Shown here: piece by piece, positions 9,831 to 22,400 of the stretch
Numbering within the stretch: position 1 is the first letter of the stretch
Layout: every line of letters begins with the position of its first letter
Assembly (NCBI GenBank): GCA_003254925.1
Contig: QANZ01037616.1
Coordinates: 33,587 to 97,586 of the forward strand
Length of the DNA stretch: 64,000 bases
From: Chamaecrista fasciculata
Lineage: Eukaryota > Streptophyta > Magnoliopsida > Fabales > Fabaceae
Reading direction: 5' to 3'
Position numbers and translations under genes: made by a program
The notes under the pieces: model-generated
Database searches by the model: none
What the model saw: only the letters and a program-made list of their open reading frames with translations
What the model was told of the DNA's origin: nothing

Positions 9831-12184
9831 AATTTTATTAAAATCAATTTGAGACAATCTAATAATAATTTTTCTTTTTACGAATTCAATCTTTTAGAGA
9901 TCAAATTATTAGTTTTGTGATCTTATAGGGACTGAATTATTAGTTTACTCAAATTAACAGATTGAATTTGTAAAAATAAAAATTATAATCAGATCACCCC
10001 AATTTGATTTCAATAAAATTTTAAAATGTAAGGTGTTCATTACCAAAAAAAATATAAGATGTTTAACGTATTAAAATATGAATTTCTTACATTTCACATT
10101 CAGATAAATAAAATTCATAAACACATTTATATAATCATCTTTTCTGTATTATATCACTTTGAGGTGTCTTTTAAGAGGCTTTTCTTATTGTTTGTTCATT
10201 AAAAAATAATGAAAAGATAATAAATGACATGCCTCTGTTTTCACAATATTTCAAGTTTTAATAGATGAAAGAACTAATTGTCAAAATTAATAATTAAACT
10301 TTTTCTTTCAAAAAAGGCAATGGTCTTTAATTAAGCTTTAATTCTCAATTCAGAATTCAAATGAAAGTTGTCGCTTAACTTTTGAATTGATACCCTTTTG
10401 TTATGACATTTTTCTACTTTTCAGAATTCAAAATTCTATATTTTTTATTCACTAAATAAGATGCTACAGTGACTTTGAGATATAAAAATCCCTCTTTTGT
10501 ACACATTTTAAATTTTTTTCATTCTCCACAAGTCTCTCTTTATATCTCTTTTTCTTCTCCAACTCTAACTAATCTCTTTCTCTATCCAAGGCAGTCTCCA
10601 TTTTATTCTTCATGATTCTCTCTCATATTGTGTTGTCAAAATTTCTCCCATTAACTATATACACACAATCTGCAGAAAATTCAGATATCAAAATAAACTA
10701 AATATAAAAAGTAGAAAACATAACATATTTGAAAGATGGTGAAATTGCAAGGATTAACATCTTTAAATTCATCTTTGCAGGGTTTCTAAAAATTCAAAAC
10801 TTCTCAATAATATGTAAATAAATTGTATGTGAAACAATAAAATATTATACTAAAAATAAAATATAATGAAAATCCATTTAATAAAAACAAAGGAAATTAA
10901 AACTAATTTTATGTCAAGAATTGCAACGGTAATTAACCAATTACTATAATAAAGATAGAGAAATGAAATTACTCACGCAATTGAAAATCAATAGAGAAAT
11001 TCGACTCCACTGAAGGTTTGAGAAAAGAGACAGAATTAGTGAAAATACAATAATATTGTTTCAATGACAATATCTAAAAATTTAAGCGTTATACCTTCTC
11101 GTGGCCTGAACAGGATTGCTATTGGAGATTCTTTAATGAAAATTGAATGGTAGAACATCAATATATATATATATATTTGCAAAATTCGAAGTTATCAAAA
11201 ATAAATGTTAGAAATTTAAATGAATAAATCAAGCTAGAAATATACATAATATAAGGTTGCACGGGAGTCTACTAAAAATGAACTTGTGTATGACTCAAAC
11301 CTTAATGCATGGTCCAATCTGTGCGCATGGACCAATATTCCTCAGGAACTCAAATTGCATAGACATCGTATAAATGGAGGCACAAATGATATGTTCTTCA
11401 TTCATGGATATATATAGAGAAGCATGTAGGGTCTTATTCTCAATCAAAATTAATGGTAGAATATGTATATGAATCAATCGAGTTAAATGAAATTGGAGAT
11501 GATACATTTAAGTAAAAAAGAAAATATTTTAATAGCAATAATGTCAAGATTACTAAAAAGTCAAAGTTAACATAAGAGGTAATTATTGATTACATACAAA
11601 ATTATACATGGAAATAAAATTATTAGAATTTGTTGTTTCAAACAAAAATTATGGAACGGTTTATAAAGATCGGTAAATTATTACTAAAATAAAACTATAT
11701 TTATACAATTACATTTAATATTGTTAATAAAATTGTCCACTAATTACGTACATGATAAACATGATTGTCTAAATCATGTCATAAACTTAATTATGTGCAT
11801 TAAATCATGATAATTTCATTTAATAAATATAATAAAAATAACCCATAAACACATGAGTGACAATCATGAATGCCGAAATCACTCAATCACATTTATTTCG
11901 TGATTGGGAAACATTAACTATTTCAAATCCACTAGGTAAAATTTATCCAAGTGGCATGGACGTTCAACATGGAAACCCTTTATTCGATAGCACAATGTCA
12001 CGCAGGAGACACATGGACTTAGAAGGTGGACTCTATGCCACGTAGAAGTCATGTGGCATGAATTCAACCATGTTTCTCCTTATTATATCATAGAGAATAG
12101 ATAGAGAATAGATTATTTCTCTAATTGTTCTTTTCTTTCTCATCACTATACTTGTAGTATACTACAAAAAATCTAAATTCATAT
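9831..12184. other. Gene-free AT-rich region
   Basis: About 2.3 kb with no recognisable gene. The open frames at 11295-11507 (minus) and 11857-12045 (plus) match no family I know and have no splice or start context, so they are not called. Confidence 0.5.
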
Positions 12185-12355
12185 TAAGGGTGTTAAAAAC
12201 CGATCCAAACCAATTTGACCAAACCAAACCAAAGCAAAACCGAACTAAACCGATCAATTGGACGGTTTGCTTTGGTTAAAATTCATTAAAATTGGATGGT
12301 TTGGTTCGGTTAACAATTTAGACATACAATTAACCGAACCGACCGCTAGTATTTA
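12185..12355. repeat. AACCGA-rich dispersed repeat
   Basis: The stretch 'gggtgttaaaaaccgatccaaacc...ggtttggttcggttaa...aaccgaaccgaccg' is an imperfect inverted array of ACCGAACC-like words, a common short dispersed repeat in plant genomes. Termini and target duplication could not be fixed. Confidence 0.5.
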
Positions 12356-12723
12356 TATATAGTTATTTTTACTTAGATTGTGTTATATGCAATTACATTT
12401 CATAAAAAAATTATTAATTTTTTATCATCATTTGATTTTGTTATATTCTTTTATTATGTTATCTTATTGAATCATAAAATTTGTTTTATCTTAAATAACA
12501 ATTAACTACTATTATTCGTCATACAATTTTATCCTCTCAAATCTCTAATCTCATTTGTCATTTTTTTATCTATTTTATAAATTAGACTTATTATTCCAAA
12601 ACACTAATTTTTTCTCTCTAATTTTATAATTAATTAATAAAAACAACTAATAATTTATTAATATGACAACCAAGTGTTTTGACATATCTAAACAATAAAA
12701 TCTTAAGAATATTAAGATTTTAA

Positions 12724-13527
12724 GGAGGCGTTTGGTACACGGATTGGAAAAATAGTCCCGGGATTATGAGCTCCAGACTAGAATAATCCCGCGTTTGGTA
12801 CGCGGATTGGAAAATTAGTCCCTGAAATATTGTATTCTCAGGAATTACATAATTTCCTAAAATAGCTATTTTTTAATCCCACCCTAGGGGGTGGGATTAG
12901 TCTAATCCCATGACATGGGATTAGTCTAATCCCATGACATGGGATTATTTTTTTCATTCAAAATAACTTTTTATTACCCCTAATTAATTTCTCCTAATTA
13001 ATTCTTTCTCTATAAAACCTTGTCACTTTTCATTTTTGTCATTGTACAACTCTCTGTCGCCTTGAAGTGCAGAATAAATTTATCAGGTTTGCAACTTTTT
13101 TAGAGTGAGACTTTTTTAGACAATTTTATTATGTTGAGAATTATGGACATTTTTTTTATGAAATAGTATTTTTCTCATAAATCTATTAATGTTATTTAAA
13201 AATTTTAATTATGATATAATTATTTTTTTGTGGTATAGTATTTTTCTCATTAATTATTTTGAAGAATTTTTACATTTGGTAAAGAAGTAGTTGATAATAA
13301 AAAGTCAAGGGCATATTTGTAAAAGTATTAAACATTCCCAGGAATATCAAAGTTGAACCAAATACAAGATTGTAACATTCCTGAGAATATTGCAAAATAA
13401 TCCTAGGATTATTTTAACTCATCCAAACAGACATTTTTATAATCCTGGGAATCTTATTCCGGGGAATCACATTCCCAGGATTGTGATTCCCGGGAATGAA
13501 AAAATAATCTGTGTACCAAACGCCCCC
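12724..13527. mobile_element. PIF/Harbinger-type non-autonomous element (804 bp)
   Basis: The terminal inverted repeats GGAGGCGTTTGGTACAC (left) and GTGTACCAAACGCCCCC (right) match at 16 of 17 positions when one is complemented. The element is flanked by TAA on both sides (12721-12723, 13528-13530), the 3-bp duplication typical of PIF/Harbinger and Tourist elements. The left side has an internal repetition: 'gcgtttggtac.cggattggaaa' occurs at 12728 and again near 12791. A further repeat 'gtctaatcccatgacatgggatta' is tandem near 12900-12945. No transposase is encoded. Confidence 0.82.
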
Positions 13528-13530
13528 TAA

Positions 13531-15117
13531 AATAATTGCTCTTACTAAAATCTTGATATGTAACATTTTGGTACTATGTAATAATTGCTCTTAAAATAAT
13601 TTTAGTAAGATTTTAAAATAATTGCTCTTACTAAAATAATCCCTATATGACAACCAAGAGTTATGACATATCTAAAGAATTAATCTTACTAAACCACTAC
13701 TAATTAACTACTATACACGGCTTTACTTCATATATAAATATTCAATCAATCAAGTTTACGAGACTAAAGATTCTTTACATGCACCCAAAATATTCATATT
13801 CTAACTTTCTAACTCACTTATATATGGACTTATTGAGTATCACAAGCATTTCACAAAAATAATATATTGTATATCAATGTGGTAAGCAGCTTAATATCAC
13901 TAACTTAAATAAGGTCTCAGATTCAAAACCTGTGGATTGCAGCTATATCTGTTAAAAGCTTGTCTACCATAACCATTCAAATTATTTAAACCGAAGCCCT
14001 AAAAACCAAACAACAACTAAAAGGAAAAACTTTCATATATGGATCTTGCGCACAGTTGCACTAAAATTTCCATCCATGAATATATAAGATTTTAATCCAT
14101 TCTTTTTCTTTCTTCGTTTTATCATATATATATGTATAATCAGAGATAATCATCCTTATTAATTTCTTTTTCAAATTCCAAAGTACTGAATTATAATAAT
14201 TTAGGTCAAAATCTTATTTTGGTCTAAAAACTATGAGGTTAGTTTCATTTTAGTTTTAAAGCTATTTTTTATTTTGTTTTGATCCTCAAACTTTCACATT
14301 TATTCTATTTTAGTCCTCAAAATGTGATTTTGTCTAGTATATTTTTAAGTTTAAATGCCATGGTTCAGAACTACGATTACTTTTGAAAAATATTTTTATA
14401 TTCAATTAAGATCGTTAATAAATAAAATCAAATCAAGTCTGAAAGTAGATTTTTGATTTTATAATCAAACAAATAAACAAAATTAATCATATCTCTTTCT
14501 TTTTAAACTCGAATATGACGAGTTTAGAATTATAACTTATTATTGATAAATTTTGTTCTGCTTAGTTAGAATTATAAACAAATCAAGTTTTGATTTTAGG
14601 GCACATGATAGATATTCCTATATCATATTTTAATTTTTAAGAGGTTTATTATATTGTTCGCTTATTAATATTATTTAAAACTTAGTTAAGATTAGATTTG
14701 AAACTTTGTCCATATTTAATTATTTATACAACCTAAGACGAATTTAGTATATATTTATTTGATGAAGATAACTACATACACCTTTTCTTGACAAAAAAAG
14801 TACTTACACGTACTCTTTTTTATTATTATTATTATTCCACTCAAGATTTAAAATTTAATTAATTACCTTCTAGCATGTTGTCGAATTGTTTAATTATTTT
14901 TTTATTACCATTTGTGGTCAAACTCCTTGGATATATATAGAGATGGGTTTCTTCCAATAAAGGTGAGTTTTTCTTAATTAATAAATACGTTTATTTAGAT
15001 AAGCCTAGCTATTTGTACCCAATTATGTCAAAAGTCTACTTAGTAATTATATTTTTGAAATTGATTAACTTTTTTGATTAAGAGTTTGATTTTTTTTCTA
15101 AAACGTCTTATTAAAGT
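13531..15117. other. Gene-free region with a one-armed 'ggtcaaaatcttattttggtc' repeat
   Basis: There is no gene. At about 14203-14335 lies a single arm of the 'ttattttggtc...ctcaaactttcacatttattctattttagtcc' type that forms the ends of the Mutator-type elements elsewhere in the window. The rest is AT-rich DNA with short TA and TTA runs. Confidence 0.5.
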
Positions 15118-15747
15118 TGTCAAAGTGAACCCGATTCGCACAAGTTGACTCATGTGAGCCAGAATTCCTAGTGAGTTAGGATTATGCTAACTGGACTAGC
15201 TTAATGAGCCGAGTTGACTCACTTTGACACATACAAGTTGCAATAGCAGCAATGGAAGAAATAAAAAAAAAAAGACATACTTTTTGGAAAAAAGATCAAA
15301 TTTTTAAAGAGATGAGTAGAGGAAGAACGCTGTGCTCATGCTACTTGTGCCAACTTAGAGGGCGGTGGGTGGCAGCTACAACTGAGAGAGTTAGGGTTAG
15401 GGTTTTGAAAGAGGAAGAGGTCAGGAAGAGTTACAACTATACTGTGATTGTGAATGAAGAGTGAAATGTCTGAGATAAAATCTGAATTAAGTTAGTGAAA
15501 ATAATTAAATGAAATTAAGTATTTATTTTTTAATTTTAGAATTTAGAAGTTTTTTTTTTATATGATGGGTTGGTGAGGAAGAACCCAACTCACCAACTCG
15601 TCGGCTTGGCTCACAATGGCTTACGAGTTAAGTGAGCCAACCTACATGAACCAAAATTGTTGGTAAGTCGAGATTTCACCAATTTGGCTCACATTTTAGT
15701 GGATTAAACGAGCCCAATTCGTAAGTTGGACCCGTTTTGACTAATCT
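15118..15747. mobile_element. Non-autonomous element with 'gagttgactca / gtgagcca' ends, class uncertain
   Basis: The left part 'gtcaaagtgaacccgattcg...agttgactcatgtgagcca' and the right part 'tggctcac...cgagcccaattcgtaagttggacccgttttgac' are inverted relative to each other, with internal short repeats of the GTGAGCC word. A small frame at 15252-15464 and a telobox-like TTAGGGTTAGGGTTTT near 15390 lie inside and may be captured sequence. No convincing target duplication was found, so the superfamily is not assigned. Confidence 0.45.
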
Positions 15748-16055
15748 TCTATGCCACTTAAATAATGGAAAATATTGATTTATCAAGTGATAAAGCACGA
15801 GATAAGGGTTGGTTTCTACCAATGATGATAAACTAATAAAAATAATACGATAAAAATTATAAAGATAAATAAAATACTAAAAACTTACAAGGAGACAAAT
15901 AAACATAAAGAAAAAACTTAGGTAAAGTTTCTTATGTCTTTGTTATAAGGTTCCTCCAATCACAAACTTGATTTACATTCTCTCTCTTCCATGATTGGTC
16001 ATGTAAAAAAATGTATTTGATATTTTCTCTCTACCATGATTGATCATATATAAAA

Positions 16056-16220
16056 CTAGGGGCTTTGCGTGCCCGTTGTATGTAGAATAAATAAGGGACT
16101 AAATTGTTAACTTAGTAAAGAAAGAGAGACCAAATAGTAAATTTTCTCTTATTTTTAATTTCATAGACTATAGTTTTAAACATGGACGACCAGAAAGGGG
16201 TGGAGCCATATAATATAAGA
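16056..16220 (-). mobile_element. Mini-Helitron, copy 1 (165 bp, minus orientation)
   Basis: Read on the minus strand it starts TC (16220-16219) with 'TCTTATATTATATGGCTCC' and ends ...AAAGCCCCTAG at 16056. It is flanked by A on its 5' side and T on its 3' side, the AT target of Helitrons. The body matches copies 2 and 3 closely ('cacccctttctggtcgtcc'). The right arm of the 3' hairpin seen in the other two copies has been lost here. Confidence 0.72.
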
Positions 16221-16482
16221 TATTTGTCAATTATCAAATATTGATTGAAAAACATTATAGCAAATATATATAAAGGAACTTCATGTGAGTCTTACCCACA
16301 TAAATAGGCTTAAATCTCATTGTTTTAAAAACTTCTTAAATAGTTCAAATTTATGAGGTTAATACTCCTAGTAATCATGAGAATGGTCTGGTCAACCTAC
16401 TCTATCTGTCTGTTTGTTTTGAGTTGTTAACACTCTAATAGCTAGGAAGAAAGAGAATTGAAACGATTGTTTACTAGAAATT

Positions 16483-17009
16483 GGAAAAGTACTAATTTTT
16501 TCCTCAAACTTTACATCAACTGTCAGTTTCGTCCTCAAATTTTTTTTGCTGTCAACTTCGTCCTAAAACTTTATACAAACTGTCAATTTCATCCCCAATT
16601 TTTTTTTGCTGTCAATTTCGTCCCCAAACTTTACATCAACTGTCAATTTCGTCCCCGATCTTTCACATTTTTGTCAATTTTATGCTTTGACTAACTTCTT
16701 TTAATAAATTAACGACAAATTGCATCCTATTTTTGAATCTAAGTTAGGATTTGAGTTTCTTTTACTATCAATTTTATATTATATATCATTAGCCACATAG
16801 ATTTTGTCGTCAATATTTGGCTAAAGTAAGAGAAAAGGATAAAATTGACCAAAATGTAAAAGATTAGGGACGAAATTGACAGCAAAAAAATATTGGGGAC
16901 GAAACTGACAACATGAGTAAAGTTTGGGGACGAAATTGACAGCAAAGAAAGATTGGGGACAAAATTGACAGCAGGTGTAAAGTTTGGGGACGAAATGAAT
17001 ACTTTTGCC
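16483..17009. mobile_element. Mutator-type MITE with repeated 'gggacgaaattgacagca' arms (527 bp)
   Basis: The ends are GG(C)AAAAGTA...TACTTTTGCC. Both arms consist of three to four tandem copies of a word like 'gtttggggacgaaattgacagc' or its complement. The middle ('gactaacttcttttaataaattaacgacaaat') matches the element at 51083-51456, so the two are one family. No clear target duplication could be seen. The open frames in both directions are just readings of the arm repeats. Confidence 0.65.
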
Positions 17010-17063
17010 AAATTGAAAGTGTCTGGTAGTTGAGTGATTATGCCTTTTCAATACTTTCTTTAT

Positions 17064-17492
17064 GGGTCCGTTTGGTAGGGTGTAAAGTTTGGATGTGTAA
17101 AGTAAAGACACGGATTCCAATACTTTCACGTGTTTGGTATGACAATTTGAGCTATGTAAAGTGGATTATAATGTAAAGGCATTTACATTACATAGGTCAT
17201 TTTTCTTTACTTCACATTTCTGATGTAATCCAAGTTTACCTAGGGAATTATGGTAGAATTCCTAATTTGCCCCTCTCACTCCCATCTCATTTTCTTCCAC
17301 GACCACCCCCCACCACCACCCGCCGCCACCCACCACCCGCCGCCACCCACCACCCGCCACCACCCGCCGCCACCCACCACCACCACCACCACCNTACCTA
17401 TTTTACATTCCTTCAACTACTTTCCTTTCCCTCATAATTTTTCCATTGTAAAACACTTTACTTTACATACCTATTTAGGTACCAAATGGACC
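17064..17492. mobile_element. MITE with 'ggtccgtttggta' ends and a CCACC microsatellite
   Basis: The left end GGGTCCGTTTGGTAG and right end TACCAAATGGACC are inverted copies with one mismatch. Inside is a CCACC/CCGCC-rich microsatellite (about 17305-17393) that runs into a single N at 17394. The ends resemble PIF/Harbinger-type elements, but no target duplication is visible. Confidence 0.6.
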
Positions 17493-17731
17493 GTTTTCCA
17501 AATTTTATGTCGGAAACAATGAAAACGAAGTTTGGACATTTTTAAAAATTCAAAAATTAAAAAAAAAAAACATTTTTTTAAAAATACTTTTTTTTAATAC
17601 AAGACTAGAAACATATCCTAAAAATGAAACGACATAAAAAAAGTATTTTTTTTTAAAAAATACTGACAAAACACAGTTCATTACTTTCTATTTTTAATTT
17701 TTAATTTTTTTATGATAATAAAAATAATGTT

Positions 17732-17880
17732 AAAGGGCACTTTTGGTCCCATAACTTTGGCAAAAGTTTCAATTTAGTCCGATAACTTTTTTGTTTCAAT
17801 TTTAGTCCCATACTTTTGCCAAAGTTATGGGACCAAATTGAAACCTTTGCCAAAGTTATGGGACCAAAACTGCACTTTAG
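17732..17880. mobile_element. Small hairpin MITE (about 150 bp)
   Basis: The left half 'aaagggcacttttggtcccataactttggcaaaagtttcaatttagtcc' and the right half 'ggaccaaattgaaacctttgccaaagttatgggaccaaaactgcacttta' are near-perfect inverted repeats with a short loop. A transcript of this region would fold into a long hairpin. Confidence 0.65.
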
Positions 17881-18050
17881 GATAAAAATAAAAAATAAGG
17901 TCAAAACTCAAAATATACTTTTGATTTTTTATTTATTTGGGATAACTTTTATAATCTAGCTATTTCTATGGCCGTGACTCGTGAGTCCGTGCCGTGAATC
18001 CACTGTCTGATTTACTTTTAATTGTGCGTTCTGCTCGCTTGAGAGGAGAT

Positions 18051-18151
18051 ATGGCCGAGCACCACCGTCACGGAGGCCCCATGTCGCCGGACGGTATCGA
18101 TTTCATCAAACATTCCATACTTCTGCATCACTCGCTGATTGGCCGAGAAAG
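18051..18151 (+). other. Possible orphan first coding exon (gene fragment)
   Basis: An ATG opens 33 codons plus two bases (MAEHHRHGGPMSPDGIDF...SLIGRER) of GC-richer, coding-like sequence, followed directly by a good splice donor, AG|GTGAGG. No matching downstream exon was found on the plus strand before the receptor kinase gene, which runs the other way from 24062 to 19483. I do not recognise the protein. It could be the 5' remnant of a gene broken by rearrangement, or the first exon of a gene with a very long intron. Confidence 0.35.
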
Positions 18152-19482
18152 GTGAGGGCTCTTATGCAAATCCCCTCAATTTTCGTTTTGCTTGCTGCTT
18201 CATTTTTCACCCTTTTGAGTTTATACGCTATTTCTATAAATTTGTGATTTAGTGAGTTTGAATTGGTACTGCTCTTGCTATTCCTGCAATTTTTTTAGCA
18301 TATATTATTGATTTGAAGTATCTTAGGATTTGATAAAAAAAAAAAAGTAAGATTTGGCCAGTTTTTTCTTTGTTACTTATATTGGACATAGGTGCTGACA
18401 TAGTTATCCATGATTTAGCCAACTAGGTTTATTCAAACGTCTTCTGTTGCCTCGTTTTTTCTTTTGTTTTTCACAGTACTCTCCATATTATTTGGTATAG
18501 TATTGATTTGAGAGAATGGCATGATTGTTTGAGATTATGTTTAAGCCTTAAATTACTATCTGACTCCTCTTTATTCTTTATTGTGTTCTTTTGGTCCCAA
18601 AAGAAAAGTGGCAGATTGTGATAGAGTTGAGAGGCTGATTGTATATCTTCAATTTTCATTGACCTGAATCACCTCATGTTATGAAGGCATGGGCCCAATA
18701 GAATTGGACCAAAGCATAAGGCTCAATCTGAAAATGATGTCTGACCAAAAAAAAATCTGAAAATGGTAAATAATTTGATTAGCCCAACTGCATACAGTTT
18801 TGCCCTTCGGTCTTAATTTGGTCTTGGTCTTCTCTTTGAACTGGCCTAGGGTGTGTATGCGTTGCTCTTTTGTCTTCTCTTATTTAGTTTTGTGTTTTTC
18901 TGCAAGACTACAAGCCACTCTTTTAGTTTATGCTATTCGACCTTTTTCCCTATTGAGCTTTGCCTTTGTGCAAGTCCAAAAAGAAATATGTTCAAATTGG
19001 AGATTAAGGAGGAGAATGGGAGGGAGGAAGAGAGGATTGAAACCTCTTCCTCTTATTTGGAAAGTTAGAAATTGGAGGGAAAGATAATTGAGGATTATCT
19101 TTTAATTTTTAATTCTCATTCCTCCTTCATAAATTCCAAATAATCCAAATTGGTATTTTGGGGGAGGTGCTACTTCCCAAGGAGGAGTTTGGGTACTTAA
19201 TTTAGAAAAGTTTTTTAGGTATATATTATGTTATCTGTTTAAGTGAGTTTATACTTTATACGAGTCATTTTGGAGTAGAAAAATTAAAATTGAAGTGTAA
19301 ATCATGTGTGGTCTGGTACACCGTTTTTTCTTTTTTGTATGATTAAATTCTACTTTGCCAAAACTCGACTTCCAAAGACAGTAACCAAGACAATATTGTT
19401 CCAATATAGTGAGTGATGAAAAAAAAAAAGAAAAACTAGTACAATTCTTGCATGTAGGATTCCAAAGGTAATATATATAATA
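18152..19482. other. No gene resolved; AT-rich spacer
   Basis: This is the 3' flank of the receptor kinase gene and possibly intron of the fragment at 18051. The overlapping open frames at 18800-19087 and 18853-19068 match nothing I know and have no recognised motif. Confidence 0.4.
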
Positions 19483-22400
19483 TCATCGAGGTTCTAGTAA
19501 GGTCATGGTTATTTCATTTGTGGAGCCAGAATTCATTTGCTTTGATGATGAATTTGCATCAGATGAAAGCTTCCCTTGAAAGAAACCAGGTTCTTTAGGC
19601 TCACATAATTCATTCTCACTTCCCAACATCATAACAATGGATGACATATTTGGTCTGTCTTCTGGATGTTGTTGCACGCACAACAGGCTAACATGGATGC
19701 ACCGCATTACTTCTAATACAACATATGACTCTTCTATGTTTTTGTCCATCAATTCTAAAGCCTTCCCTTCTTTCCACAATAACCATGCCTGTAGACACCA
19801 AGTTCCTTTACACATCTCACTTCCACACAGGAATAATAAATTATAGACTAAAATACAGAAAATCTCCTTGAACTTTGGTTATTTTGCAAAAAACTTCTTG
19901 AACTTTGAAAAGTAACAAAAACCCCTTGAAATTTCAATTATGTGCAAATATCCTCTTTTGTTAAAATTTTTATTGAAAAAATCAATTTGTTTTTTTTTTT
20001 TTTTTTTTTTTTNNNNNNNNNNNNNNNNTTGTTTTTTTTTTTTTTTTATATACTATTAATTATAACAATAGTTACTTCTTAGTTTGGATTAATGCAAAAT
20101 GTAACAATAATCGTAAAGTTACAAAGAAACTTGATTTTTTGAACAAAAATACTAACAACAGGGGTTATTTGCACAGAATCAAAAGTTCAGGAGTGTCACA
20201 TTTCAAAGTTTTCCCAGGGGGAATTTGCACAACAGATGGATTTTTGAGAGGTTTTATGCATTTTGAGCTAAATTATGGATATTTATGTATGTATGTTTAT
20301 CATAAATTTAAATACTTACATGAGCGATAAGGTTATGAGATTGGTCTGCATCGTAGAACCCTCTATTTCTCTTTCCATATATAATTTCCATCACCAAAAT
20401 ACCAAAACTGAAGACATCAGATTTTATAGAAAAAAGTCCATCTGCTGCATACTCTGGTGCCATGTAACCACTGCAAAACACCAATTTAAACAAAATTAGC
20501 TTATGTATTTATAAAATATATTAAAGAACTTTGTAGCTTGTGAGTAAGATTACTTACTAAGTACCTACTACTCTGTTTGTATTGCCTTCCGTTTGTTCTC
20601 CTGCAAAAGTCTTAGCCAATCCAAAATCTGATATTTTTGGATTCAACTTGTCATCGAGCAAAACATTACTTGCTTTAAGATCTCTATGAATAATTCTCAA
20701 TCTGGAGTCTTGATGGAGATACATGAGACCTCGAGCGATGCCACAAATAATGTTGAAGCGCTTAGGCCAATCTAATAACTTACCTCGATTTTGATCTGTC
20801 GCCACATGTTATCCAATTGTCAGTTTAAGTTTTCTTGAATTGCTGTTTAGTGTCAGATATTAAAAAACTTAATATTTTTTTTTCTTAAATTCTTACCAAA
20901 AATGAGGGTGTCCAAGCTGCTGTTTGGCATATATTCATAAACTAGAATCCTATCTTGCCCTTGAATGCAACAACCAAGAAGTTTCACGAGATTTCGGTGT
21001 TGAAGTCTTGCAATAAATTTTACTTCATTCTTAAACTCAACCAATCCTTGTCCTGAGCTCATACAAAGCTTCTTCACGGCAATTAGTTTCCCATTCAATA
21101 ATTTTCCCTACATAATTACATTGTTATATTTACAGTACCAAAGAATTAAGAGTTTCAGTTGTTTTTTCAATTTTATTACTCAAACTCAGAATTAGAATTA
21201 CCTTGTATACAACACCAAATCCACCTTGTCCAATTTTGTTCTCAGGTGAGAAGTTATCTGTTGCACAAGCTATTGTTGGGAGGTCAAACAGCATGAGATC
21301 TAGATCATCCTCAGATCCTTCATTGTGTTCTTCTTCTTCTTCTTTATTTTTTGATTTAGCTGCAAAAATGGAATATGGATATTCAACTTCTTGACAAGCA
21401 TTAAAAGATGCTTAAGGATAACCAAAACAAGATATATATAGAAGTAGCCAAGTAAAAAACAATATAGTATAAAATAGAATCAACTACAAGTTACTAACTT
21501 ACCAGTCTTCTTTCTGCGGACTTTGTAGATACAGTAACACCCAAGTAGACTCAGTAATACTGCAATTGCCGCAATGATGGTACCAACTAATACTTTCAGC
21601 CTCTTTCTAGGCCTGCGATCCACCTCTTCAGGATTGAATAGATCAAAGGACCAAAAACAAAACTAGGTTCAGTTCACAGATTGTAGGAGAGAACTTTGAT
21701 ATTTTGTAAGATGCTAATGAAGTCATGCCAAGAATCATTGAAGGGCACCAATTAAAAGTGTCAAAGCCAACTAATTCAAGGAAAATTTTCGGATTAAAAC
21801 ATGAACCCCTATTCAAAAATTGGGAGATAACTATAGTGGAAATATACTAACCTCATAAAAACATAATGTGCAGTGGAGTGTAAAGATTGAATGAATTCAT
21901 AATACTGTGTCTCAAATTAACTCTATATATTAGTAATTTAGTGAGATAACTACTAATACTCATAGGATGAGTTGGGGTTTTACTAGGTAGGCTTGTGGAT
22001 AATGTATCTCGTTACTGATTACCACATTTTAATATGAACCACTAATTCAATCTTATTCAGAGTCTCAAACTAAATTAATTACTTAATCAATAAAACGAAT
22101 AAATGCAAATACTAATCTAATAATGAATTAATACTAATACACAAAACTCATTAGAAAATTCAAACATTAAATACCTACCTAATTCAGAAGAAGCCATTCG
22201 AACATACAGATTCTGTCCTCCTGAAGCGAACTGTCTAATATCAACAAGATCACCAAACCACATGGCACAACCACTCCCTTGTCCTCTAATATCTGAATTT
22301 GTGAAGGCCATGCATGAACAGTTCTTCAAGCACTTCTCTCTGCATTCCTCTAAACCAATTCTCTCATCTAGCCAAGTATGTGTGGTATCTGGCACTTTCA

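Noticed and set aside
15385..15405. Telomere-like TTAGGGTTAGGG
   Set aside because: Only two units, inside a transposon-like segment. It is at most a telobox in a captured promoter fragment, not an interstitial telomere array.
16458..17129. Frames with repeated 'NCQFRPQ' or 'AVNFVPK' peptides
   Set aside because: Translations of the tandem arm repeats of a MITE, not a repeat protein.
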